A DNA stretch of 57,103 nucleotides. It comes from Isotricha intestinalis. Lineage: Eukaryota; Ciliophora; Litostomatea; Vestibuliferida; Isotrichidae. This document shows, piece by piece, positions 9,129-17,929 of the stretch. The translations under genes were made by a program, and so were the position numbers. How positions within the stretch are numbered: position 1 is the stretch's first letter; the number at the start of each line of letters is the position of its first letter. The notes beneath the pieces are model-generated. The model was not told the DNA's origin, made no database searches, and saw only the letters and a program-made list of their open reading frames with translations. The stretch lies in NCBI GenBank assembly GCA_023807065.1, contig JAJJLU010003540.1, positions 1 to 57,103 of the forward strand, given 5' to 3'.

Positions 9129-9781
9129 ATGTCAGATTTACCATTATATTCAAATAAATATTTTGAAAGTAAAAAAAAAAACATAAATATATAAAGTAAT
9201 AGGAAAATATAGGCAAAAACTTTTAGAAAAAGGAGCAAATACAATAGCCACATTACCAAGAATTTTTAAAAGTCTTCCATCATTTGATAATAATAATAGA
9301 GTAAATGCAACAGACTTTTTTAATGCATTATCGTCATGTGGATTACATATAATTAAAGAAGATGCAACATTAATTTCTAGATTTATTGATCAAGAAAATA
9401 CAAGTATGTTAAATTTTGAAGAATTCTTATTTGCATTAAGAGGAAAACCAAATGAAGAAAGACAAAATGCTATTAATTATGTCTTTAGTATTTTTGATAA
9501 TGGTAATGGTGTTGCTGATGTTAATCAAATGAAACAAGTTTTTAATTGTCAAAAACATCCTAAATTTACTATGGGAAAATTAAATGAAGATCAAATGTTT
9601 TATTTATATCTTAAAAATTTCAATAATGTTGTTCAACCTACAGTTACAAAAAAAGTAAATTATTATTTTTTTTAAATTTTTTTTTTAGGAATGGGATGAT
9701 TATTATGCTGGATTGTCTGTTGCTATTGATAATGATGCTCATTTTATTACTTTGATTAAAAATCAATTTAAATTAGAATAA
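9129..9781 (+). CDS. Calcyphosin-like EF-hand protein, two introns
   Basis: About 194 aa from three exons: 9129-9168, 9203-9654 and 9689-9781. Splicing the two 34-nt introns joins MSDLPLYSNKYFE to RKYRQKLLEKGANTI and restores the family C-terminus EWDDYYAGLSVAID followed by DAHFITLIKNQFKLE. Known calcyphosins end with the same pattern (EDYYxGxSxSIDDDxYFxxMMxNxWK). Four EF-hand positions can be traced: SFDNNNRVNATDF, FIDQENTSMLNFEEF, IFDNGNGVADVNQM and a degenerate last one. The third loop has Gln in place of the final Glu, so Ca2+ binding may be weak. This is a regulatory Ca2+ sensor with no catalytic domain. It is divergent from the CDPK gene and ends at TAA. Confidence 0.88.
9169..9202 (+). 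other. Spliceosomal intron 1 of the calcyphosin-like gene (34 nt)
   Basis: It starts GTAAAAAA and ends GTAATAG. It splits codon phase 1 (A|GA, Arg14). It contains in-frame stops. Removing it joins the start to the long EF-hand frame. Confidence 0.85.
9655..9688 (+). other. Spliceosomal intron 2 of the calcyphosin-like gene (34 nt)
   Basis: It starts GTAAATTATT and ends in a T-run followed by TTTAG. It is phase 0. Removing it restores the conserved EWDDYYAGLSVAID terminus. Confidence 0.9.
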
Positions 9782-10053
9782 ATGATATTTTATTTTCAAG
9801 GAATGAATTTTGTTTTTTTTAAATTTATTTAAATTATTCGATTTAATAATATTAAATTATTTTATAGTAAAAGAAATTCTATTAAATACCTGAATATACT
9901 TATGAATATTATTTTATTTATTTCTTTATTTAATTCATTTAATTAAAATAACCTTTTAAATTTATATTATTATAAATCAATAAAATTAATATATTTTAAG
10001 AAAAAAAATAAATAAAGAAAATAACGAGAAATATTCCTTTAATAAAAATATAA

Positions 10054-12171
10054 ATGAGACAAAAATTTCTTAATAATAATACTCAATCTACACATAATTC
10101 AAATAAATTATTTACAGATTATCATATTCAAACAAAAAACAATCCAATAATTCAAAATAATTTATTTCGTAATAAAAGTAAAAATCAACAATTAAATATT
10201 TCAAGAAATTTTGAATCAGGAAATAAAATAACATTTGTAAATGATGAAAACTCAATAAATAATAAGAATGAATATAATAAACCAAAAAAATCACAAATTA
10301 GAGAATATTCAAAAAAATTGTTTTTAGAAAAAAGAAGAAAAGAAAGATTAGAAGAATTAAAACCTATAAAATTAGATTTAGCAAAAAATATTTCAGTTTG
10401 TAGTTTAGTTTCACCTAAAAAAGATGAAATTTTAATTAATAATGAAAATAATACATCAAAAAAAGCAAATAATAATAAAAGTCATTCAATAAATATTTTA
10501 TTTAAAAAGAATAATTTAACTCAAACTGATGATATAAAAAATTCTTTGATTGATAAAGAAAAACAATTAAATAATAAAAATAAAAAAGATATAAAAAATA
10601 TAGATTATAATAATAGAAATCATAGTGATTACAATATTATAAATACAGAGAGAAATTATATAAAAGAATTTAAAAGGAAAAGTGAATATAAAATAAATTA
10701 TAATTATTTAAGAAATAAAATTATTCCATTATCAAGTTCATCTTCAAGAAAAAGTGTTATATTTAATAAATTGAATGAAGAAAAACTACATATAATTTCT
10801 CATTCTGAAGTTATAACAAATAATAAGGATATTAAGATAAATCTTGAAAATATTTATATTTTAGAAACTTTACTTCAAAATATAATTGAAAAATTAAAAG
10901 AGTTTCAACCTAATTATAATGAATGTTTTGAATGGTTGAATTATTTTTATAATTATGAATTATTTAAAAATATTTTTGATTTATTCTTAGATTCTAATAG
11001 AGATAAAATTGATAAATTCATCAAAATTGAAATACTTATTTATTGTATGAATTATGATATATCATATTCAAATAAATTTAAAGAAGTTGCAATTTTATTG
11101 CAATCAATGTTAAATATAATTCATTTTAATTTTCTTATAATTATCAAATTTATTCTTCAAAAAATAAAATTTACAAAAGAAAATAATGAATGGATTAAAA
11201 AATTAGAAAATATTCTTAAAACTGAATTAACTATGAATTTGAATAAAGAAAAATTGTGTGAAAATGATGTAATTGAAATATATGAGAAACATAATGAAAA
11301 ATTATCTGAATTATATAAGAAAATATTAGATAATATTTATAGTAATTTTCATCATCCAGAACTATATAGATTGTGTTTTCCATATATTTTAAAAAACAAA
11401 AATGCAGTAAATAATAAAATCATAGCTTCAAATTTTTTTTATGATGCTTTTGAAAAAATAAAATTATATTCAATTCAAGATATTAAAAATTTTTATAATA
11501 TATTTTTATTTAGAATACCAGATCCAAACGCTTCATTTATTTTATCGTACAGATTAGAATCATCATCAATAAAAAATTCTGAAAATCAAAACAAACTTAA
11601 TTCTTTTTTTCTTCCTTCAAGGGATCCCAAATTTAAATTTACTTTAGTTATTGATTTAGATGAAACATTAATTCATTTTAAAAGATCTGAAGAAAATTCT
11701 AAAAAAGGAATTTTAATTTTAAGACCATATTTATTTTATTTTTTATCATCAATGAAAAAAGAATATGAATTAGTATTATTTTCTTTTGGAAATGAAAAAT
11801 ATGTAGATCCAATCATAGAAATGATAGAAAAAAAAGAGAAATATTTTTCATATAGATTGTATCGAAAACATGCTATTTTAAGTGGAAAAAATTTTGTGAA
11901 AGATTTAAGTAGATTAGGAAGAGATTTAAAAACAATATTAATAATAGATAATTTGCCTCAAGCATTTAAATTACAAAAAGAAAATGGAATTTGGGTGAAA
12001 GCATTTTATGGCGATTGTAAAGGCGATAATAAAACTTTAAAAAAATTAGGAGATGTTTTAGAAAGAATAAAAATTGATGCTTTGGAAACAAAAGATATAA
12101 GAATTAGTTTAGCAAAAGAACAAAATAATTTAATGTCCCAATTTAGTATTATTAAAAATGAAAAAAAATGA
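10054..12171 (+). CDS. FCP1/SCP-type (NIF domain) phosphatase with long N-terminal extension
   Basis: 705 aa. The C-terminal 170 residues are a HAD-family NLI-interacting-factor domain. It holds the DxDx(T/V) nucleophile motif VIDLDETLIHF with Asp534 and Asp536, then LRPYLFYFLSS, LVLFSFGNEKYVDPI, YRLYRKHAI and LIIDNLPQAF. These are the elements of CTD-type small phosphatases (protein Ser/Thr, Mg-dependent). The N-terminal 260 residues are Asn/Lys-rich and disordered. Residues 270-480 are helical with no named domain. The predicted stop is TGA. The start is preceded by AATATAA. A second family member lies at 15274-16956, separated by an Sfi1-like gene on the other strand. Confidence 0.85.
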   Translation: MRQKFLNNNTQSTHNSNKLFTDYHIQTKNNPIIQNNLFRNKSKNQQLNISRNFESGNKITFVNDENSINNKNEYNKPKKSQIREYSKKLFLEKRRKERLEELKPIKLDLAKNISVCSLVSPKKDEILINNENNTSKKANNNKSHSINILFKKNNLTQTDDIKNSLIDKEKQLNNKNKKDIKNIDYNNRNHSDYNIINTERNYIKEFKRKSEYKINYNYLRNKIIPLSSSSSRKSVIFNKLNEEKLHIISHSEVITNNKDIKINLENIYILETLLQNIIEKLKEFQPNYNECFEWLNYFYNYELFKNIFDLFLDSNRDKIDKFIKIEILIYCMNYDISYSNKFKEVAILLQSMLNIIHFNFLIIIKFILQKIKFTKENNEWIKKLENILKTELTMNLNKEKLCENDVIEIYEKHNEKLSELYKKILDNIYSNFHHPELYRLCFPYILKNKNAVNNKIIASNFFYDAFEKIKLYSIQDIKNFYNIFLFRIPDPNASFILSYRLESSSIKNSENQNKLNSFFLPSRDPKFKFTLVIDLDETLIHFKRSEENSKKGILILRPYLFYFLSSMKKEYELVLFSFGNEKYVDPIIEMIEKKEKYFSYRLYRKHAILSGKNFVKDLSRLGRDLKTILIIDNLPQAFKLQKENGIWVKAFYGDCKGDNKTLKKLGDVLERIKIDALETKDIRISLAKEQNNLMSQFSIIKNEKK

Positions 12172-12287
12172 AAAAGAAAAGTAAATTTTTTATTATTATA
12201 TATATATAATGTGTTTTAAAAGAAAAAGTATTAATTTATATTTTATGAATATGGTATAAAAGTCAATTAATAATTTTTAATATTAAA

Positions 12288-12560
12288 ATGAATGATTTAA
12301 ATTATTTGAATGATTCAATAATGAAAATTGGAAAACCAATGAAAAGAAGATAAATTTTAATTTTATGGAGTTCAATTTTCAGGAAAAACATCTTTAATTA
12401 ATGGATATAAAGATAATATTTTTGATGAATTTAATAAAGTTGAAAGTAGTTTTGAATTAAAAACTTTAAATTTTACAATGTTATTTCTAAGAATTTATTA
12501 GGTTTATGATGGGAATTTTTTTTAATTATTTATGATTTTTAGATATTTATACTTTCTCTG
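12288..12560 (+). pseudogene. Decayed Arf-like small GTPase
   Basis: The frame starts MNDLNYLNDSIMKIGKPMKRR, meets a TAA at 12351-12353, continues ILIL, and then needs a 1-nt shift into GVQFSGKTSLINGYKD. The last piece contains a perfect P-loop (GxxxxGKT, 12367-12390) placed directly after the ILIL beta strand, as in Arf/Arl proteins. Downstream, FNKVESSFELKTLNFTML resembles the switch I to beta-3 region. After that, stops accumulate (TAG near 12500, TAA, TGA) and no G4/G5 motif can be found. The relic lies between two intact genes and was probably once a full gene of about 180 codons. Confidence 0.65.
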
Positions 12561-12828
12561 ATTGAATATTTGGTAAAAAAAATAAATCATTTGAAAAATT
12601 ACATTTAAATAAAAATAGAAATTTTATTTCTATAATTATTATCATTACTAGATAGAGCTTTTTTGATTATTATATTATAATTAGAATAAAAAAATAAATA
12701 AAAGAATATAAAATAATTATGAATATTATATTAAACCTTATAAATATAGTTTATCAATGGAATTTAGAATAATTATGAATTAGATATTTTAAATTATATA
12801 ATATAATAATTTAAATATTTTTTTTAAA

Positions 12829-15207
12829 TTAATCATTTTTTTTAGCTAAAAATTGTCTTTTTAATTCTAATAATTCTTCTTTTTTCTTTTTTAAATCTGC
12901 AATTGTTTCTTCATATTCTTCACTTAATTTTTTATATTCATTTTGATATTCTTTAATTCTATTTTCTCTTTCTGCAACACTATTTATAGTTTTAGTGGTT
13001 TTAGTAAATGTTTCAGGAACATTTTTATTTTCATTTATAACTTCTTCATCGGAAAAATTCATCATATTACTATCAAAATCATCATTCAAATTATTTGTTT
13101 CTGTATTTTCCATTTCATTTATTTCTTCACTTTTTATACTCTTATAATCAATGTCAAAATCTTCTCCAATACATTTATCACAATAATGCTTTTTCAAATA
13201 TTTATAATCTGATATTATTTTTTTATATTGATTTTTTTTTTCATAATAAGTATTTATTAAATTATTATTCTCCTCTTTTATTTTTTCACTTTCAATATAA
13301 TATTCATAAAGACTTGAAGGACTGTTTACTACTTTATACCAGATAATAAAATATTTAAAAATTAATCCATAATGTTTTTTTAATACTATTTCTTTTAAAA
13401 TATTTGGTTTTTTTAATAAATTTTTTATGTTTGAAAGTTCCTTTTGTAAATTTAAATCTTGTTTTTCATATTCTAAAAGAATATATGTCATATTTTGAAA
13501 TATTTTTTTATCTATTATTTTATTTGAGTTTTTATAAGATCTTAAATAAGTTATTCTTATGTTTTTCCTCCATAATTGAAAAAAATATTTTAATTTTTTT
13601 TTATAATAGAATAAATATAAATTATATACTTTTACCGAATTAATATAAGAAAATTCTTTTTTTGAAGGTTTTTCATTGTTGTTTTTATCAATATGTGATA
13701 TATTATTATGTATTTTTAATCTTATTATGAAGAAGTTAAAAATTTTGAATAAAATTGTATTGATAGAAGAAATTAAAATATAAAATAATTGTTTTGAATA
13801 TTTTTGAAATAATATTTTTTGATTTTCAACAATTAACATATTTCCTAGAAATTTATTCCAATTATTTAATATAAAATTTTTTTTCAATATATAAAAAATT
13901 TGAGATAAATAAAATAATTTCATTTGATATTTTGTTTTTATATCATTCTTAATATTTTTCCATTTGTAAAAACAACTTTGGAAATAAGAATTATTAATAC
14001 AAATATTTGATTCACTAAATAAATATTTATGCTTTGTTCTTATTATGAAAATATTTCTCAATAAAATTATTTTTTTAAATTTATTTCTAACTAATGTAAA
14101 ATTAATTTTATTTTTATCATTTATAAGATTTGGAATTAATTTATATTTATGATTATATTCAACTAGAGTATTTAATAAATTTACTTTTTGAAGAACTAAA
14201 TTAAAAAATGTTCTTTTTTTTAACATTATAGTATTTTTAATATAATTATCTAATATAACTTTAATTACTAATGCTGCATTAATTAAAGTATCACATTTTA
14301 AATTTATTATAATTTCATTTAAATTGTTGTTTTCTTTTTTTATAGAAGAAAAAGAATGTGAATTAAATCTCATTTTATTAAATGAGATTAATAACTTTTT
14401 ATCAATATAATTTCTTTTATCAATTATTTCGAAAAATTTAAATAAAATTGTTTTCTTTTTATAATATTCTATTTTTTTTTTTAAAATATTATAATCAAGA
14501 AGTGTTTTATAATAAATATCATTATCATTAATTTCCACTTTTTTTAAAACCTCATCAAGTTCATTCTTTATTAAATTGCTTTTATATTTAAGATAGAAAT
14601 TATTTTTTGGAAATAAATAAAAAGCTAATGAAATTTTTCTATTTATTAAATTTTGAAGTATTATTATTCCTCTATTAATCATAATTTGTTTTTTTTTTAC
14701 ATTCTCTAACCATTGTAATAAATAAGTTTTTTCTTTAAAATATAAAGATTGTTTTTCATTTATTATTTTTGAAATTACAAATATTAAATTAAATAAATTT
14801 TTAGAATATTTACTTTTTATCATTGAATTAGGCATCAAATTTTTTTGAATCTTCCATAAATGAAATGAATTCATTAAAAGAAAATATCTAAATTTATATT
14901 TTTTTATAACATATATAAATCTTTTTATTGCATAATATTTGTAAAAATCTTTTATTTTATTATTTGGAAAAATTGTTAAAAAATTATCAGATTCTTTAAA
15001 TAAACGAAGAGAATGTTTTTTTAAATATAATTTATTCAAAAAATATATTAAATACAATTTAATTTTCGATTTTAATATCTCATTAAGAATAGACAATTTA
15101 ACAAATAGAATCCCAAATTTTATTTCATTAACTTTTTCTTGAAAATCATCAATATTATCAATAATGTTTTCGTTAGAAAAATAATTGTCATTTGTATTAT
15201 CATCCAT
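12829..15207 (-). CDS. Sfi1-like Trp-repeat protein
   Basis: 792 aa. Most of the protein is long helix, very rich in Phe, Tyr, Leu, Ile, Lys and Asn, with scattered Trp units such as FHLWKIQKN, LLQWLENVKKK, FYKWKNIKNDIK, FFQLWRKNIRITYL and FIIWYKVV. These look like the FxxWK centrin-binding units of Sfi1 and related ciliate proteins. The last 180 residues differ: an acidic Asp/Glu stretch, then a coiled coil (EYKKLSEEYEETIADLKKK). No enzymatic motif is seen. A scaffold binding centrin-type proteins at basal bodies or contractile fibres is the best guess. A gene of the same design is at 40378-42414. It is divergent from the phosphatase gene at 15274 with 66 bp between starts. Confidence 0.65.
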   Translation of the reverse strand: MDDNTNDNYFSNENIIDNIDDFQEKVNEIKFGILFVKLSILNEILKSKIKLYLIYFLNKLYLKKHSLRLFKESDNFLTIFPNNKIKDFYKYYAIKRFIYVIKKYKFRYFLLMNSFHLWKIQKNLMPNSMIKSKYSKNLFNLIFVISKIINEKQSLYFKEKTYLLQWLENVKKKQIMINRGIIILQNLINRKISLAFYLFPKNNFYLKYKSNLIKNELDEVLKKVEINDNDIYYKTLLDYNILKKKIEYYKKKTILFKFFEIIDKRNYIDKKLLISFNKMRFNSHSFSSIKKENNNLNEIIINLKCDTLINAALVIKVILDNYIKNTIMLKKRTFFNLVLQKVNLLNTLVEYNHKYKLIPNLINDKNKINFTLVRNKFKKIILLRNIFIIRTKHKYLFSESNICINNSYFQSCFYKWKNIKNDIKTKYQMKLFYLSQIFYILKKNFILNNWNKFLGNMLIVENQKILFQKYSKQLFYILISSINTILFKIFNFFIIRLKIHNNISHIDKNNNEKPSKKEFSYINSVKVYNLYLFYYKKKLKYFFQLWRKNIRITYLRSYKNSNKIIDKKIFQNMTYILLEYEKQDLNLQKELSNIKNLLKKPNILKEIVLKKHYGLIFKYFIIWYKVVNSPSSLYEYYIESEKIKEENNNLINTYYEKKNQYKKIISDYKYLKKHYCDKCIGEDFDIDYKSIKSEEINEMENTETNNLNDDFDSNMMNFSDEEVINENKNVPETFTKTTKTINSVAERENRIKEYQNEYKKLSEEYEETIADLKKKKEELLELKRQFLAKKND

Positions 15208-15273
15208 TGAATTATTTAAATATAAAAAATAAATAATATAAATTTTAAAATCAATAAATTTACATTCATAAAA
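15208..15273. promoter_or_regulatory. Shared divergent promoter, Sfi1-like / SCP phosphatase
   Basis: 66 bp of almost pure A/T between two start codons on opposite strands, so promoter elements must be shared or lie inside the genes. No specific motif stands out. Confidence 0.45.
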
Positions 15274-16956
15274 ATGTCAAACTTCGAAAAAGAAAATTGC
15301 TTTATATGTGAACCAGAAGAATCTTATTCATCATCATATACATTATCAACAGGGAATTCCTTTGGAATAAAAAAAAATAACGTTCATAAATCAATATTTA
15401 CTCCTTTATGGAAAACAAAATTATCAAATAAGTTAGGTAAACATCCAAAAAATTCTCATTCAGTAAAAAAACTAACAAAAGTGATTTGTAATGATATTCA
15501 AAATAAATATGAAAATCATAGATCAAAATCTTTTTCTGATGATGAAAGAAGTACTTCTTCAAAAGAAAATAATCAAATTGATGATGATGATTTTAATAAA
15601 AAATATGATGAATTAATTGAAAAATTAAAAAGAAGTCCTCCTCAAATAAAAAATAAAGAAAATGATTTAAATGATAAAATAGAAGAATTTATTTTAGTGG
15701 AAAAGAAAAAAACATATAAAAAACAATTAACTTTTGATAAAGAAAAAGGAAAAGAAGATACTACAATAAAAAGCAAAAAAATTTCAAATCCAGCGAATAT
15801 AAAATTATTAAGAAGAAAATCTCTTGAATATCAAAAACAATTAAATCCAGAAGAAAAAGTAAACACTTTTACAAATACAGAAACAATAAGTGATTTTTAT
15901 GAATATACAGAAAGATGTATGGAAATAATATTAGAATTAGATAAATCAAAACAGGAGAAAATAACTCAGAAAATAAATTTTAATTTTCCAGAAGAAGAAT
16001 CATTTAAAAAAATAGTATTATTTGATTTAGATGAAACATTAGCTCATTGTATAGGAGAAATAAAAGGAGATATGTCAAATAAAAAGAAATATAAACATAT
16101 AGTAAATGTGACATTGCCTTCAAAAAAAAAGACTGAAATAGGAATGAATGTAAGACCTCATTGGGAAGAAACAATGGAATTAATTAAAGAACATTATCAT
16201 ATTATTATTTATACTGCAAGTCATCAGTCTTATGCTGATGCTGTTTTAGATTATATGGATCCTAAAAAAATATATACTAAATATCGATTGTATAGAAATA
16301 ATTGTGTTCAAGCAAATGTTTCTGGAAAAAAATTTTATATTAAAGATTTAGATATTTTCGATAAGTATTATGACTTAAAAAATATTATTATTATTGATAA
16401 TTCTGTTTTAAGCTTTGCTTATCATTTAAATAATGGAATTCCTATTGTTCCTTATTATGATTCTCAAGAAGATAGTGAATTACTTATTCTTGGATATTAT
16501 TTATTATCTATTTATCATTATGATGATTTAAGAGAAGCAAATAAAATTCATATTAGAATTGATTTTTATTTAGAAAAAGTAAAAAATTCAATTGAAGAAG
16601 AAGAAGAAAATGAAGAGAATGAAGATATTATTGAAAATGATAAAGAATCTCAACAAAGTTCAAATAATGAAGAACATAAAAGTTTATTATTAAAAGAAAG
16701 TAAATCAAAAGAAAAATATAAATATAAAATTAATGCTTCTGAAAATCAAAGAAATGATATTAAAAATATTATTCAAATAAAAGATAAATATCATAGACAT
16801 TATAGTATTAATATAAAAAAAAAAATATTCAATTTTGATGGATTAAGTCCTACAAGGAAGGTAAAAAGAAAAAAAACTCAAAATGAAGGTTTAAATATTT
16901 TCGATGTTTGGAAAGATATAAGAAGTAAAATAAATGAAAAAAATCCAAACATTTAA
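15274..16956 (+). CDS. SCP/Dullard-like CTD phosphatase
   Basis: 560 aa. The phosphatase domain spans about residues 240-430. Visible elements are the nucleophile motif VLFDLDETLAHC (Asp251, Asp253), then MNVRPHWEETMELI, IIIYTASHQSYADAVLDYMD, the basic insert YRLYRNNCVQ and IIIDNSVLSFAYHLNNGIPI. This is a closer match to the SCP/CTDSPL group than its neighbour at 10054. It probably dephosphorylates phosphoserine proteins, possibly RNA polymerase II CTD or other targets. The N-terminal 230 and C-terminal 130 residues are Lys/Glu/Ser-rich and disordered. It ends at TAA. Confidence 0.92.
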   Translation: MSNFEKENCFICEPEESYSSSYTLSTGNSFGIKKNNVHKSIFTPLWKTKLSNKLGKHPKNSHSVKKLTKVICNDIQNKYENHRSKSFSDDERSTSSKENNQIDDDDFNKKYDELIEKLKRSPPQIKNKENDLNDKIEEFILVEKKKTYKKQLTFDKEKGKEDTTIKSKKISNPANIKLLRRKSLEYQKQLNPEEKVNTFTNTETISDFYEYTERCMEIILELDKSKQEKITQKINFNFPEEESFKKIVLFDLDETLAHCIGEIKGDMSNKKKYKHIVNVTLPSKKKTEIGMNVRPHWEETMELIKEHYHIIIYTASHQSYADAVLDYMDPKKIYTKYRLYRNNCVQANVSGKKFYIKDLDIFDKYYDLKNIIIIDNSVLSFAYHLNNGIPIVPYYDSQEDSELLILGYYLLSIYHYDDLREANKIHIRIDFYLEKVKNSIEEEEENEENEDIIENDKESQQSSNNEEHKSLLLKESKSKEKYKYKINASENQRNDIKNIIQIKDKYHRHYSINIKKKIFNFDGLSPTRKVKRKKTQNEGLNIFDVWKDIRSKINEKNPNI

Positions 16957-17929
16957 TTATGAATTTTTGAAAAGATATAAATATGTAAATCAATTTAGTT
17001 GAAATTTATAATTTAAATAATTTAATATTCTAAATAAATATAATATTTATTTATATGTTATTTATAATCACAACATTTATATTTTTTGATACAAATAAAT
17101 ATAATTCAATGAAACAATTATTGTTTATAATTTTATTTTAGAATAATATTATTTACTTTTTTGTTAAATTATTGATATTTTTTTAAATTTGTACATTTGG
17201 ATTATCATTATTTTTTCCTATATTAAAAAGAAATAGATAAAAAACATATCTTTTAATAATTATTATATATTGTTTCAATTATCTTTGGATTTAAATATTT
17301 ATTAATAAGATTTATCTTTATTAATTCAGAAACTGATTTCTAAAAATAGTCTTTTAACTTAAAAAAATAATTATATTTTTTAAAACAAGATTTTCACCAA
17401 TTCTGAATTTATTCTTTTTTTCTTTATTTTTTCATTTCTTTAATAATAATTTAATCTTGTAATAGTTCATAAAATTACCATAAAATAAATACAATTTGAA
17501 TGAAATAAAAAAAAAAAAGAAAAGGAAAATGAAAATAACATAAAAAAACAATTTATTGAAAAAATAATAAAAATTCCTTTTTCACAAAATCTTCCAAATG
17601 ATAAAAATGATTTATCAAAATGAAGACAATGAAATGAAAGAAACATTAGAATGAATAGCAGAAAAAGAAAATCAATACAGAGCTCAAATAGAGCATTTAG
17701 GAAGTGAATTAGAAGTCGAATTAAATAAGTCTATCCAAAGATAAAAAAATAAAAAATTATTATATTTATATATTCAATAGGGAATTTTATTTATTTGATT
17801 GTTTGAATCTGAAGAAAAAATTTAACATTGGATCTGCTGTTCTTAAAGCTTTTGCCACAAACAATCTAAAAAAAAATAAAAGTTCCATTTTTATAATAAT
17901 TTAATATAAAAAAGGAATAGTTTTAATAA
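16957..17929. other. Intergenic tract with a weak coding relic
   Basis: No intact gene. The first 560 bases are A/T spacer. Around 17530-17745 there is purine-rich, protein-like sequence broken by stops and a shift: QFIEKIIKIPFSQNLPNDKN in one frame, then EDNEMKETLE, a TGA, and IAEKENQYRAQIEHLG in another. This may be a decayed coiled-coil gene; I could not assign a family. Near 17828 a short peptide-like run (GSAVLKAFATNNL) is also visible. Confidence 0.4.

Noticed and set aside
10054..12171. TGA read as Cys or Trp to extend genes (Euplotes or mitochondrial-type code)
   Set aside because: The extension past TGA adds only low-complexity sequence, and the PKG at 25054 ends at TGA exactly at its conserved C-terminus. 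Trp is written TGG and Cys TGT throughout the intact genes.
12943..13643. Three plus-strand frames rich in Phe and Tyr
   Set aside because: They are antisense shadows inside the Sfi1-like gene and have no independent coding signal.
17530..17745. Similarity of a coiled-coil relic to the splicing factor SPF27/BCAS2
   Set aside because: Only a few residues (AQIEH, WR) match and they are in different frames. This is too weak to name.
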